The translations under genes were made by a program, and so were the position numbers. Below, one piece after another: positions 21,080 through 31,240 of a stretch of 64,000 nt of DNA; within the stretch, counting starts at the first letter, position 1, and each line of letters begins with the position of its first letter. The notes under the pieces are model-generated. The model saw nothing but the letters and a program-made list of their open reading frames with translations. It was not told the DNA's origin and made no database searches. The stretch is from Agapanthus africanus (taxonomy: Eukaryota; Streptophyta; Magnoliopsida; Asparagales; Amaryllidaceae): positions 166,503,911-166,567,910 of the forward strand of contig JASDDO010000014.1 of assembly GCA_030015575.1 (NCBI GenBank), in the 5' to 3' direction.

Positions 21080-24000
21080 CCTCGCATTAGAATTATTCAA
21101 TTCTGGTGCATCCCTTTATTTGTTGTTGTCTTGGGAATGGATTTTCTCGGCACTTTCCACGCTCATATTGATTGTAAGGAAAGGAAGGTGATTTTCCAGA
21201 TTCCCGGACATCCGGAGTTTGTTTCGCTGGAGGAAGCAGTTCTGTCGGGCCAGTCGAGTTTAGGGCTAGGCCGACAAATATTGTTCTTTCGTCGATGGAA
21301 GTGGATAAGGAAGAAGCGCCGGCTATATTTCGAGAGTTCATGGACGTGTTCGAGGACATCTCGGGTTTACCGTAAAACGAGATGTGGAGTTCGCGATCGA
21401 TCTTATTCCTGGTGCAGCGCCAATCTCTAAGGCGTACTATCCAATGGCACCAGTGGAGTTGGAAGAAGTCAAGAAGCAAGTTACTGAATTACTTGAGAAG
21501 GGTTGGATTCGCAGCAGTAACTCGCCTTGGGGAGCTCTAGTTCTTCTAGTCAAGAAGAAAGATGGCACAAGGAGGATGTGCATCGATTATCGAGAATTAA
21601 ACCGGGTGAGTATTAAGAACAAGTACCCGATCCCTCGCATTGGAGAATTGTTTGAGCAGCTTAGTGGCGCGAGGGTATTCTCGAAGCTGGATTTGCAATC
21701 CAGATATCATCGGGTCCGAGTTAAAACAGAAGATATCTGCAAGACTGCGTTCCGAACTCGATATGGACATTACGAGTATTTAGTGATGCCATTCGGAGTC
21801 ACGAATGCACCGGCGATATTCATGGACTTGATGAACCGAATCTTTTCACCATTCTTGAACCAATTTATAGTGGTGTTCATTGATGATATTTTGGTCCACT
21901 CAAAAGAGTATTGAAGAGCATGCAGAACACTTGAAGATCGCACTGCAGACATTGAGGCAAGAAAGATTGTATGCAAGGATGAGCAAGTGCGAGTTTGGCT
22001 TGAAGAAATGAAGTTTTGGGGCATGTCGTGTCCGGAGATGGAATTGTCGTTGATCCCGAAAAGATTACAGCAGTTCGAGATTGGCCGATTCCGAAGAACG
22101 TTGCAGAGATCAGAAGTTTTCTTGGAATTTCAGGATACTACAGAAGGTTCGTGGAGAATTTTGCTCGTTTGGCTAAGCCTTTGACCAAGCTTACGCGCAA
22201 GGAAGTACCGTTCGTATGGACGGATGGGTGTGCATCAGCTTTTGAGGCGTTGAAGCAGAGACTGATAACCGCTCTTATTTTGACCGTACCAGATAGTTCC
22301 GAAGGATTGGTAATTCACAGCGACGCATCTGGGAAAGGATTGGGATGTGTTTTGATGCAGCATGGGAAGGTTATAGCTTACGCATCGAGACAGCTGAAAA
22401 CCCATAAGAAGAATTACCCAACTCATGATTTAGAGCTAGCAGCTGTGATTTCGCTTTGAAGATTTGGAGACACTATTTATTGGGCAAAAGGGTCGAAGTA
22501 TTCACCGATCATAAAAGCTTGAAATATGTGTTCACGCAGAAGGAGCTTATTATGAGGCAGCATAGATGGTTGAAGCTGATGGTTGACTACGATCTTGATC
22601 TTAAGTACCATCCGGGGAAAGTTAGTGTCGTGCCAGATGCGCTTAGTCGGTTGCCAGCAATTCAGATATTGACTGCACAGAAGGAACTTAGTGAAGATTT
22701 TCAGAGATTCGATTTGGAGGTTATGCTACCGCATTCTTCGGGACAGTTGATGCAGCTGCAAGTACAGTCGTCGTTGATCGAGAATATTAAAGCAGCGCAA
22801 TTGCAGAACCCAAGATTTCAGAAGTTTCGAGAACAGGTTGAAGCTGGACTTCGAACGGATTTATTGATTCATGAAGATGGTTCTTTGCGATATGATAGTC
22901 TTTTGTGTGTGCTAAAGGGAGATATTCGCGAAGAAGTTATGAAGGAGGCACACAGTTTCGCGTATTCCGTACATCTAGGAGGCACGAAGATGTACCATGA
23001 TCTACGACAGCATTTCTGGTGGGAAGGCATGAAACGGGAGATTGCTCGCTTTGTAGCAAGGTGCTTGGTGTATCAGCAAGTTAAGGCTGAACATCAAAGG
23101 GTTGCTAGTTTATTGCAACCACTTCCGATTCCTCAATGGAAGTGGGAACATATAACCATGGATTTCGTGACGGCCTTACCGCGAAGTCCAAAGGCAACAA
23201 TGCAGTTTGAATGATTGTTGATCGATTGACCAAGGCAGCTCATTTCATACCGTTTCGAGTTGGTCAATCAACGGAAGCTTTGGCAGAACGGTACATGCAA
23301 GAGATTGTAAGATTGCACGGAGTACCAGTGAGCATCGTGTCCGACCGTGACACTCGTTTCTTATCACACTTTTGGAGGAGCTTACAGGATAGTTTGGGGA
23401 CTCGATTGAAGTTTAGCACAGCCTATCATCCTCAGACAGATGGTCAGTCGGAGAGAACGATCCAAACTCTTGAAGACATGTTGATAGCTTGCATGCTAGA
23501 CTTCAAGGGTTCATGGGAGGATCATCTACACTTAGTGGAGTTTTCTAACAACAACAGTTTTCAGGCGATTATCCAGATGGCTCCATTCGAAGCAATGTAT
23601 GGTCGCAAGTGTCGTTCACCTGTTTGTTGGGACGATATTGGAGAACGAAGATTATTGGGACCAGATTTGATCATGCAAACAGTTGGGAAGGTTAATACTA
23701 TCCGGAATCATATGAAAGCAGCACAAGACCGACAAAAGAGTTGGGTAGATACGTCGAGAAGATCTCTAGAGTTCGCCGTGGGTGATTTGGTATTCTTAAA
23801 GATATCACCGACTAGAGGGGTGATTCATTTCGGAAGTCGAGGAAAGCTTAGTCCTCGATTCGTTGGACCTTTTGAGATTTTGGAGCGTGTTGGAGAAGTG
23901 GTGTATCGATTGGCGTTACCGCAATCCTTGGCGAATGTTCATGGCGTGTTTCACGTATCTCAACTCCGTAAGTATGTTCAAGATGAAACACATGTGTTGG

Positions 24001-24191
24001 ATCATTCGGAGCTGACTGTACGAGAAGATTTGACTTTTGAGGAGCGACCGATTATGGATCGAAGAGAAAAGGTTCTTAAGAACAAAGTTATCCCTCTTGT
24101 ACTTGTTTCTTGGGGTAATCTCTCACATAGAGAATCAACTTGGGAACGAGAAGATGAAATACGGCAGAAGTTTCCATATATATTCTTGTAG
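21080..24191 (+). pseudogene. Chromovirus pol: protease remnant, RT, RNase H, integrase, chromodomain-like tail
   Basis: The protease is reduced to an active-site remnant (LFNSGAS in place of DSGAS) and VVLGMDFLGTFHAHIDC. RT motifs are [20 protein letters not shown] and [14 protein letters not shown]. RNase H shows [15 protein letters not shown] and [11 protein letters not shown]. Integrase has HSFAYSVH, a damaged zinc finger (CLVY for CxxC), DFVTALP, SDRDTRF and SERTIQTLE, followed by a chromodomain-like end (VSWGNLSHRESTWEREDEI). Frame breaks: an extra base near 21912, indels near 22000-22020, a lost base near 22455, and TGG to TGA with a shift near 23208. No product is possible. Confidence 0.93.
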
Positions 24192-24261
24192 TTTGTTGTT
24201 TGTTTATCCTTTCTTGTTCTTAGAATTTCGAGGACGAAATTCTTTTTGTAGTTGGGTATAA

Positions 24262-24875
24262 TGTAACAACCGAGTTCAATTATACCAATTCAGTTCCCGT
24301 ATTTATTTATTTGTGGTGTTTTCTTGATTTATCGTATTTTGGGTGTGAATGGTATTTTCATTTTACTTTGCATTCGACCCGACCCGCTTGCTTGAACCGG
24401 TTTGATTCATATTTATAGACTACCCTGGCCTGTTAAATAGACACATGCATCTCATGTATACTGCATATTAACTTTTATTTGGCATCGCACTTTTTACCAT
24501 GTAACATTTTAGATCTCGTAAAATAGATTAAAATTGCATTTCATAGCCTGCATGATACCCCTAACCCTGTGGTAGCATCCGTGCATCTTGTTCTCGTCCC
24601 GTTCAGTGAAACAGACGTGTTTGGATGGCTACGTGCACGTACGTGCATCCTTTCTTGGGGGTATGCTTTTTTCGTTACCTGAGCTTTCATTTTGAATTTT
24701 GGAGGTCGCATATATTTTTCGTATTTTGAAACTGAATTTTTAGACCCGACCTGGGCATATTTTGGAGTAAGTTTGTGTTTGCCAAAATCTCAGAATTTAC
24801 TAATATTATATTCCTTATATTATAAACTGATTAATATATTTCGTTTATATTTTTGTTGACTGTTAACTGAAATAT
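24262..24875 (+). repeat. Chromovirus 3' LTR, truncated
   Basis: It starts TGTAACAACCGAG and follows 17153-17770 base by base with a few changes, then stops after gttaactgaaatat. The aatttcgaggacgaaatt motif that ends chromovirus interiors lies just before it, at about 24222-24242. Confidence 0.92.
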
Positions 24876-24904
24876 CGGCATGACTAATATATTTTGTTTG
24901 CCAA
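24876..24904. other. Filler DNA at a rearrangement junction
   Basis: About 29 bp join the broken chromovirus LTR to the broken copia LTR B. Pieces match nearby sequence: cggcatgac is the inverse of gtcatgccg near 24945, taatatatttt resembles 24832-24842, and gtttgccaaa matches 24777-24786. Patchwork filler like this is typical of end-joining repair. Confidence 0.6.
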
Positions 24905-25730
24905 AGTCTAGTGTTGGAATCGTTAGACCCCAGTAACTTGATAAGTCATGCCGATGTGTGGCTCATAACGGTTCAAGAAACTACTGATAACTCTTACCAG
25001 TAAATCTTATCAGCTCTGGCCAGGGACATACTGTTATAGCCAATCGAGTATAGCGCAACATCAACTCCCAATACCGGGAGAGACGAAACCCCTCCTATCG
25101 CTCACTGCTTCCATGTGACTCGGGTCTGTACCCAAAATCCACCTGTTTGCACGACTTCTTTGAGCCGTGGTAGGGAGGAAATCAAAGCACAGTGGGAACC
25201 ACACAAGACACTATGACGATCTCAGGTCTACAGACTAACCTGTACCAGTGTCACCAGAGAACTGCTATCTGACGATAGGTATGGTACCATCTAGGAGTTC
25301 TCGGCGAGTCCTGTTTGGTGTACCCATTCTCTAATGAGCACCTGTGTACAATCTTTGATGTCAAACACCAATGGTTATAGGATCAACCATTGCCCCATAT
25401 AGGGTCAAGAAACGTACACACTAGTCTACTCTGGAATATCGATGCCCTGTCTCGATACTCTCTCGACTAGGAACAATTAAAGGATGTGCTTGTAGACTAC
25501 ACAAGTCCCAGTAGTATGATCCGCATCATAGTCCTGGTAGTCAAGAAAATATCCTAAGGGCTTTATCAACATGTATTAGAGAGACAATATAATAATACTA
25601 GTGTACACGTTAAGATAAAGAGCAACCAGATAGCATACTATCATGTCGAGCAAGAAAGTCCTCTATATATATGTCCAAGCATCCACTATATCATACAATA
25701 ATGGCCTCTAGGGCATACCTATTCCTAACA
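24905..25730 (-). repeat. 3' LTR of copia element B, truncated
   Basis: The inverse of the start of LTR A: it ends attcctaaca on the plus strand (TGTTAGGAAT on the minus strand). Homology begins near aagtctag at 24905; the distal 1.3 kb of the LTR are missing. Confidence 0.92.
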
Positions 25731-25750
25731 ATCTTCCACTTGCACTAAGG

Positions 25751-25978
25751 TCATGTGTTATAGTATCTCATACCCAACATCCTAAAAAGTCTCTCAAACT
25801 GCGTCTGGGGGAGGGCCTTTGTAAGTGGATCCGCTACGTTATCCTTCGTGTCAACTCTCCTGACCTCAATCTCCCATCGATCTACTATCTCCCGTATCAG
25901 GTGATGCCGCCTAAAAATATATCTGGACCTCTGATGGGACCGGAGTTCCTTGGCTAAAGCCACAGCTCCATTGTTATC
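25751..25978 (-). pseudogene. End of copia B RNase H
   Basis: On the minus strand this gives NNGAVALAKELRSHQRSRYI, then HLIREIVDRWEIEVRR and ADPLTKALPQTQFERLF, the C-terminal end of copia pol. The frame stops being homologous at 25978, where the composite begins after TTATC, and resumes at 30752. Confidence 0.92.
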
Positions 25979-26440
25979 TGTAACGCCCCACGCCCTAGTA
26001 CAAATGGTATTGTCCGCTCTGGTCGAAACCACACGGTTTTTCCCTTTAGAGCGAACCGGACCCGACTAGGAAGTCACCCATCCCAAGACTTCCCTGGCCC
26101 GAGCATGCTTAACTACGGAGTTCTCAAACTCCTGTAGTTCCGGTTCACTTAAAAGGCGCCTCTGTAACTGAGGGTGGTATCATTACATTTATAATACAGT
26201 TCGGTCCTCTTTCGGAATGTGTTCCGAAGATTCCCTATTGTTCTACAATGGGTCCCACGAACTCAAGAGGTGGCCCCCACGTATTCAAGAGGTGTCCCCC
26301 GCCCCTTTGGCATGACAATTGGCGTGGCACTTTGTTCCGTGTGGCACTTTGTTCCATGAGCAAGAACCGGGTGCCGACATTCTCCCCACCTTTGAACAAT
26401 GGTTCGTCCTCGAACCACAGACCTACTACAACAAGGCTCT
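25979..26440 (-). repeat. Cassandra-like LTR and partial interior, inverted
   Basis: On the minus strand, after a partial interior (26380-26440, ending in the purine tract ggtggggagaa), the LTR runs from 26379 (TGTCGGCAC) to 25979 (GGGGCGTTACA). The interior shares ggttcgaggacgaaccattg-type sequence with the TRIM at 1831-1904 and breaks off inside the primer site (ggctct remaining), directly joined to gag. Confidence 0.85.
26071..26125 (-). ncRNA. 5S rRNA-derived segment (Cassandra, inverted)
   Basis: The minus strand reads gagaactccgtagttaagca, then tgctcgggccaggg and gggatgggtgactt. It is close to the plant 5S 3' half, with a deletion near the C box relative to the copy at 30431. Confidence 0.85.
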
Positions 26441-27377
26441 ATGTGGAGAAAATCAGTGGATGAGTATGATGCCGAGTTCACCATATTGAGCAGGTAAGAC
26501 ATGTCTCAAATATTCTATTTTATAATAACACATACTACACAGCTAACACAAGACCGTAACAGGTTCGCGGTACACCTCATACCGACTGCTGAGATCAGGA
26601 CCAGACAATTTCAGCAGGGGTTGGACCAGGAGATCCAAGATGCGTTAGCTATAGGGGATTTCCCAACCTATTATTTGGTTTTGAAGGCTGCTTGAAGATA
26701 TGATGCAGTAGTGAAAAAGATGGGCAAACCTCAATTTGCCGGTGTGAAGCGTCCTGCCACCCAGATGGCAGGATGAGACCCTTCTATACAAACTTTTATA
26801 CCTAGGAGATGGGAAGTAACATCTAACCAGCCCAGTCCAGACTTTTGCTACTACTGCAAGAGGGATGGACATCTGTTGAAGGGCTGCAGGCGTGCAAAAG
26901 GCCTGTGCTTAGTTTGTGGCGCATCCACTCATGGTATTGGAACATGTCCTCATAGACGCAACCCAGTTCCAACACACATTAACTATCCGCAGCGGCCAAC
27001 TATTCAGGAACCTGCACCTTGTCTTGCTCTCCCAGCTCCACCTCTATGTGGACCTCCTGCACAGACTAATCGCCAATTCCATCAGGCGCCGAGGAACATG
27101 CCTCGAGGGCAGAGGAACATGCCTCGAAGATGGAGGAATGTGCCTCCAGCTAGGAGGAACGTACCCCGGTATCAGGCTTACACATTAGCGGCTGTAGAAG
27201 CCGAGGCTATAGACCAAGGTAACACCGGTAATTCCCTTCAATCTTTTCAAATCTTTGCATCATCTCGTTACTTTTTATACACTGCCAGTATTTCTTTCAC
27301 CACCACTATCAACAAATTTTTCTTGAATCTATTACAACTTCCTTCTATAAATTTTGAGGACGAAATTTTTATAAGGA
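26441..27377 (+). pseudogene. gypsy gag fragment with two zinc knuckles
   Basis: Homologous to the gag at 60521-61801 (minus). It starts at SVDEYDAEFTILSR, is interrupted by a 69-bp intron-like insertion, then continues FAVHLIPTAEIRTRQFQQGL and AGVKRPATQMAG. Two CCHC knuckles follow: CYYCKRDGHLLKGC and CLVCGASTHGIGTC. A heptapeptide repeat of four units (RNMPRGQ, RNMPRRW, RNVPPAR, RNVPRYQ) precedes the end, where attttgaggacgaaattttt leads to the polypurine tract. The first half of gag is missing and there are several stops. There is no pol. Confidence 0.85.
26494..26562 (+). other. 69-bp intron-like insertion in gag
   Basis: The sequence cag|gtaagacatg begins it and ccgtaacag|gttcgcgg ends it. 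A ctaac branch-site-like motif lies about 20 nt before the end. Removing exactly these 69 bp restores agc agg ttc gcg (SRFA), matching the uninterrupted gag copy near 61265. Read through, the insertion brings a TAA at once. GT-AG borders, AT-richness and exact frame restoration fit a small spliceosomal intron; splicing is not shown. Confidence 0.6.
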
Positions 27378-27385
27378 GGGTAGAA
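27371..27385 (+). promoter_or_regulatory. Polypurine tract of the gag-only gypsy family
   Basis: ataaggagggtagaa directly precedes the LTR start TGTAACAACCC. The inverse motif lies at 60510-60524. Confidence 0.85.
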
Positions 27386-30173
27386 TGTAACAACCCTAAA
27401 CTTTCTATACAAAATTTTTATGAAGTACAGAAAGGAGTACCTTAGCTTGAGCACAACTTAAAAGTAATTCTTGTTTAAAGAACAACAAGAAAGCACTTGT
27501 AGCTCATTGGTAAATCCTTGAACTGCTGTGACATAGCCCATGTGTTCGAATCCTATCAGCCACATATTATTTGTGCTGATTTTTCTTTTAAACTTTTTGG
27601 AAGCCCAAAAGTTTACACGTGCAATACACATAAAAACGAAAAGTCACTAAAATCAAACATGTGGAAAATTTTGTACACACAGACCCCGACACGTGGCATG
27701 CATCCAAGCCCCACCCCTTCTTGATGGCTGGCGAGATCCTCTATTGGGCCGGTGCCGCCAGTTGAAACAGTGGGTAATGCCCAAATTTTTTCACCTTAAC
27801 ACCCCTTGGCCTCCCCCCACTACTCATCTTCTTTTTTATTTTCCTACACATTAACAGAGAATTATAATAAGCTTAAAAAAAACAAATTTTAATACCTTTT
27901 AATTCTCATTTTAATGCCCTAAACCCTAATTCTATCCTATAAATACCATCCTACATCCTATCCCTCTCTATTCTGAAATCCATTGTCAAAACTCTCAAAG
28001 TTTTCCAAGTCCAAAAAGTTATACAAGTGGCGTTATCCCAAGGTCAAGTTCCGGCGACAATTCAGGACAAATCCGGTGACACCGCGACTCTACGACGCCT
28101 TCAAAACCTTCGTCCACCTCCCCTCTCTCTTCTCAACCAGTAAGTTCCCTCTCCTCTCCTCTCTTTCTATTCTAAACGATCTTTTATTAAAACTCGTCGG
28201 AAACGGAGTTATTCCGACTTCCGATTCTAATTTTATTATAAACCCAATTTTTCTTAACAACAAATCAACCATCTCTTTATATCTTGTTTAGCAACCATAA
28301 AACAACATTTAAAACAAGTTTCAATTCAAAATACAATGTTATACAACTTTTATTTCACTTTTACGGTTAAATACCACAAAGTTACCTACGACATTACTTC
28401 ATCATATTGCTCATATTACCTTTAGAAAACTCACGAGGTAATGACCTACTTTATCACAACACTCATCATGACATAGCACAATGGCTTGAAAACAATATTT
28501 TTGTGGTTAAGGCGAATTTACAGTTAAATACCATAAATTATCAAAACTGTATTTCTTTTAATTGTTTTAATCAAATTTCATACAATTATGTCCTTACAAT
28601 CCATTTTAGGGAATCCGATTTGGTTGGTGCGGGTTATCGCACATCCATCGGACTAGTAGGACGGGATGCAGACCTCCTCACGGAGCATATGACCTCGATG
28701 GAATTTATATTACAATTTTTAAGAAAACATGATTTCTATTTAATAAATAAATTTATTTTTTAATAATTATATATAATATTATCAACCTATCTATTTTAAA
28801 TATACATAAAAATATCCATGTTTTCTAAACAAAAAAATCCTAAATTTCATGAAACTGCCATCAGAAATCAATACAAGCCAATTTACATGAAAATACCATA
28901 TACTATTCAATTTAGATTTATATCCACTAAAATATCTCATCTTATAAAAATTACATCTATGAAAACCCTAAAGACGATAAATAAATACTTGAGGTTTATT
29001 TTGAAAATATATCAAAACTATTTTTCATAAAACCCCCTCAAGTTATATTAATTTACAATAATGACCCTAGTAAATATAGGTTTAAGCGGGACCAATTCTC
29101 TGGAGCCTCAAGGAGCCGGAGAAATTGGGTGCTTGCCTATTTAAGACAGACAACTAAAACGGGGTTATCAATATGGTAATTGTCTTGAAAAAAGACACAA
29201 ATCCTGTCGTCCATGTGCAACAGTTACCGATAACTCCAAAACTTAATTCAGGACTTCAATTATGTTTAAGTATCTGACTCAGACAGAGTCTTAGTTTAAT
29301 CTGAATACAATCCATACTTAATAGAATTCCATTACAACATGAATCCATATATATCAACATGACTTGATTTGACCGAACTATGGATATACATGGACTTGAT
29401 CACATGACTATCCGTTTACATTCTTTCCATTTTCATGAACAACTGATATCATGGTTTCGGCAAGTCTTACATCTACAAATTACTACAAAACAATACAATA
29501 AAACATTACGGGATTTTAAAGGGGTAGACTGGTACGGAATGTGTTAAAAGTGGCACGAGATGGTCATTAAAAGACATAACTAAACATCCATTGCCGTTGC
29601 TCCATGGGGTTTGACGGAACCTTGTACTATGGGTTACCTTAGTCCATGGGATAGTTGGATCCTCTCATAAACACCAATACCTTCTGTACCAAGCTACAAA
29701 CAAAAACGTTAGCAAAACTATCAAACGTTATACCAGTTATATTCTCTCTTATCTGTCGATTCTATTCCTATCTCTCTTTGGGACTTATCGAGCGATTGTT
29801 CGCTGACGACATTTCTTTTCTATTCTTTCTTTGGAATATTGTCAGGAGGACCCGACTCTCTGGAGATCGAGCCCAGCTCAGAAAACTTGGAGCAGTTCAT
29901 CAAGGACACGGAGCTTTAGTTCACTTGTATATACTTCCATTTTTCAGTTCATGCCATTGTTTATGCATCGCTTTCCATATTGTATTTACTTTTCAGTTGC
30001 ATTGTAAAAAATGTTTAATAAATAAAAAGTTGCTATTCATTTACATCTCATGTCTCTCTTGTATACATTTACATTATATTGCTTATTTACGCTTAGCGTA
30101 TTTACTTCTGAGTAAATACGTTGCGTGACACGTCACGTCTTCTTACCGTACTCTGGGAAGCGGGGCGTGAGAA
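27386..30173 (+). repeat. gypsy LTR with tRNA-like module (composite 2)
   Basis: This LTR starts TGTAACAACCCTAAAC and is the plus-strand relative of the LTRs at 57262-60509 and 62004-64000. Shared blocks include the gacgacatt...gtcag region near 29805-29850 and the end cttatttacgcttagcgtat...gggaagcggggcgtg. It ends at ggggcgtga, two bases short of the usual TGACA end, where the Cassandra piece gaa|TGTCAGG begins. Confidence 0.8.
27495..27556 (+). promoter_or_regulatory. tRNA-like pol III promoter (A and B boxes) in the gypsy LTR
   Basis: TAGCTCATTGG (27500-27510) fits the A box and GTTCGAATCC (27544-27553) fits the B box of tRNA genes, with normal spacing. The related LTR on the minus strand keeps both (60251-60241 and 60207-60198). 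A SINE head captured by the LTR is an alternative origin. Function is inferred only. Confidence 0.6.
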
Positions 30174-30591
30174 TGTCAGGACTCGGTTCTTGCTCACGGA
30201 ACAAAGTACCACATGGAACAAAGTGCCACGCCAATTTCCATGCCAAGGGGGCGGGGGCCACCTCTTGAATCCGTAGGGGCCACACCTCTTGAGTCTGTGG
30301 GACCCACTGTAGAACAATAGGGAATCTTCGAAACACATTCCGAAAGAGGACCGAACTGCATTATAAATGTAATGATACCACTCTCAATTATAGAGGCGCC
30401 TTTTAAGTGAACCGGAAATACAGGAGCTTGAGAACTCCGTAATTAAACGTGCTCGGGCCAGGGAAGTCTTGGGATGGGTGACCTCCTGGGAAGTGGCCCT
30501 TGGTCGGGTCCGGTTCGCTCTAAAAGGGAAAAACCGTACGGTTTCGACCAGAGCGGAGAATACCATCTATACTGGGGCGTGGGGTGTTACA
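30174..30591 (+). repeat. Cassandra-like LTR, forward, inside the gypsy LTR end
   Basis: It starts TGTCAGGACTCGG and ends gggtgttaca, 418 bp. There is no target duplication beside it; instead 155 bp of the gypsy LTR end are present on both sides (30011-30170 and 30592-30746). Confidence 0.85.
30431..30499 (+). ncRNA. 5S rRNA-derived segment (Cassandra, forward)
   Basis: agaactccgtaattaaacgt, gctcgggccaggg and gggatgggtgacctcctggg follow plant 5S rRNA closely, including an almost perfect C box. It is the best preserved of the four copies in the window. Confidence 0.88.
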
Positions 30592-30746
30592 TTTAATAAA
30601 AAGTTGATATTCATTTACATCTCATGTCTCTCTTGTGTACATTTATATTATATTGCTTATTTACGCTTAGCGTATTTACTTCTGAGTAAATACGTCGCGT
30701 GCCCCGTCACGTCACCTTACCGTACTCTGGGAAGCAGGGCGTGACA
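30592..30746 (+). repeat. Second copy of the gypsy LTR terminal 155 bp
   Basis: Begins tttaataaaaagttgatatt and ends gcagggcgtgaca. It repeats 30011-30170 with several differences. The unit starts at a polyadenylation-like AATAAA and would correspond roughly to R-U5. Confidence 0.8.
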
Positions 30747-30751
30747 TTATT

Positions 30752-31240
30752 ACAATACACAGGTATTGGATGCTCAATGGATGGAACCACACCAAGTTTA
30801 GCAATGAACTTCTTCATCCAGACAACCTCTTTGGCAGCATCGTTGGCAGCGATGTATTCAGCCTCCATCGTCGAGTCTGCTACGGTATCTTGCTTGGAAC
30901 TCTTCCAACATACCACCCATCCATTGAGAGGGAAGACAAAACCTGAGAACGACTTACTGTCGTCCTTATCACTCTGGAAGCTCGAATCAATAAAGGACTC
31001 CACTTGGAGTTCACCGTTACCATACACCAAGTACATTTCTTTAGTCCTTCTCGAGTACTTAAGAATGTTTTTCACAGTTGTAAAGTGCTTTTTCCCAGGA
31101 TCTGATTGATAGCTACTCACTACACCTAGCGAGTAAGCTACTTCCAGTCTGGTACACAACATCGCATACATGATTGACCCGACTGCCGAAGCATAGGATA
31201 TCCCTTGAATGCGAGTCCTCTCCAAATCAGTCTTGGGAGA
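30752..31240 (-). pseudogene. Copia B RNase H, main part
   Basis: On the minus strand: SIMYAMLCTRLEVAYSLGVV, KNILKYSRRTKEMYLVYGNG, WKSSKQDTVADSTMEAEYIA and LGVVPSIEHPIPVYC. It is collinear with 250-690 of element A. It joins 25978 across the composite insertion. Confidence 0.92.

Larger units (their letters stand above)
17153..24875 (+). mobile_element. Ty3/gypsy chromovirus, gag deleted, truncated at 3' end
   Basis: A 5' LTR (17153-20563), an initiator tRNA-Met primer site (20573-20586), a degenerate pol (about 21080-24191) and the first 614 bp of the 3' LTR (24262-24875) can be seen. The order protease, RT, RNase H, integrase, chromodomain-like tail places it in the gypsy/chromovirus group, probably the Tekay/Del branch. 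The gag gene is absent. The 3' LTR end and the right target duplication were lost at the junction at 24876. Confidence 0.9.
25979..30746 (+). mobile_element. Composite insertion 2: Cassandra and gypsy parts
   Basis: The block starts TGTAACGCCCC and ends GGGCGTGACA, bounded by TTATC (25974-25978) and TTATT (30747-30751); the joined flanks restore copia RNase H. Contents in order: an inverted Cassandra LTR with part of its interior (25979-26440), a decayed gypsy gag (26441-27377), a gypsy LTR lacking its last two bases (27386-30170), a forward Cassandra LTR (30174-30591), and a second copy of the last 155 bp of the gypsy LTR (30592-30746). A single integration of a template-switched molecule explains it most simply (inference). 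Confidence 0.7.

Noticed and set aside
27495..27556. A functional tRNA gene
   Set aside because: Boxes fit but no acceptor stem or full cloverleaf could be drawn; it is part of an LTR family.
28407..29030. Small plus-strand frames in the gypsy LTR
   Set aside because: AT-rich non-coding LTR sequence; the frames are not kept in the related LTR at 57262-60509.
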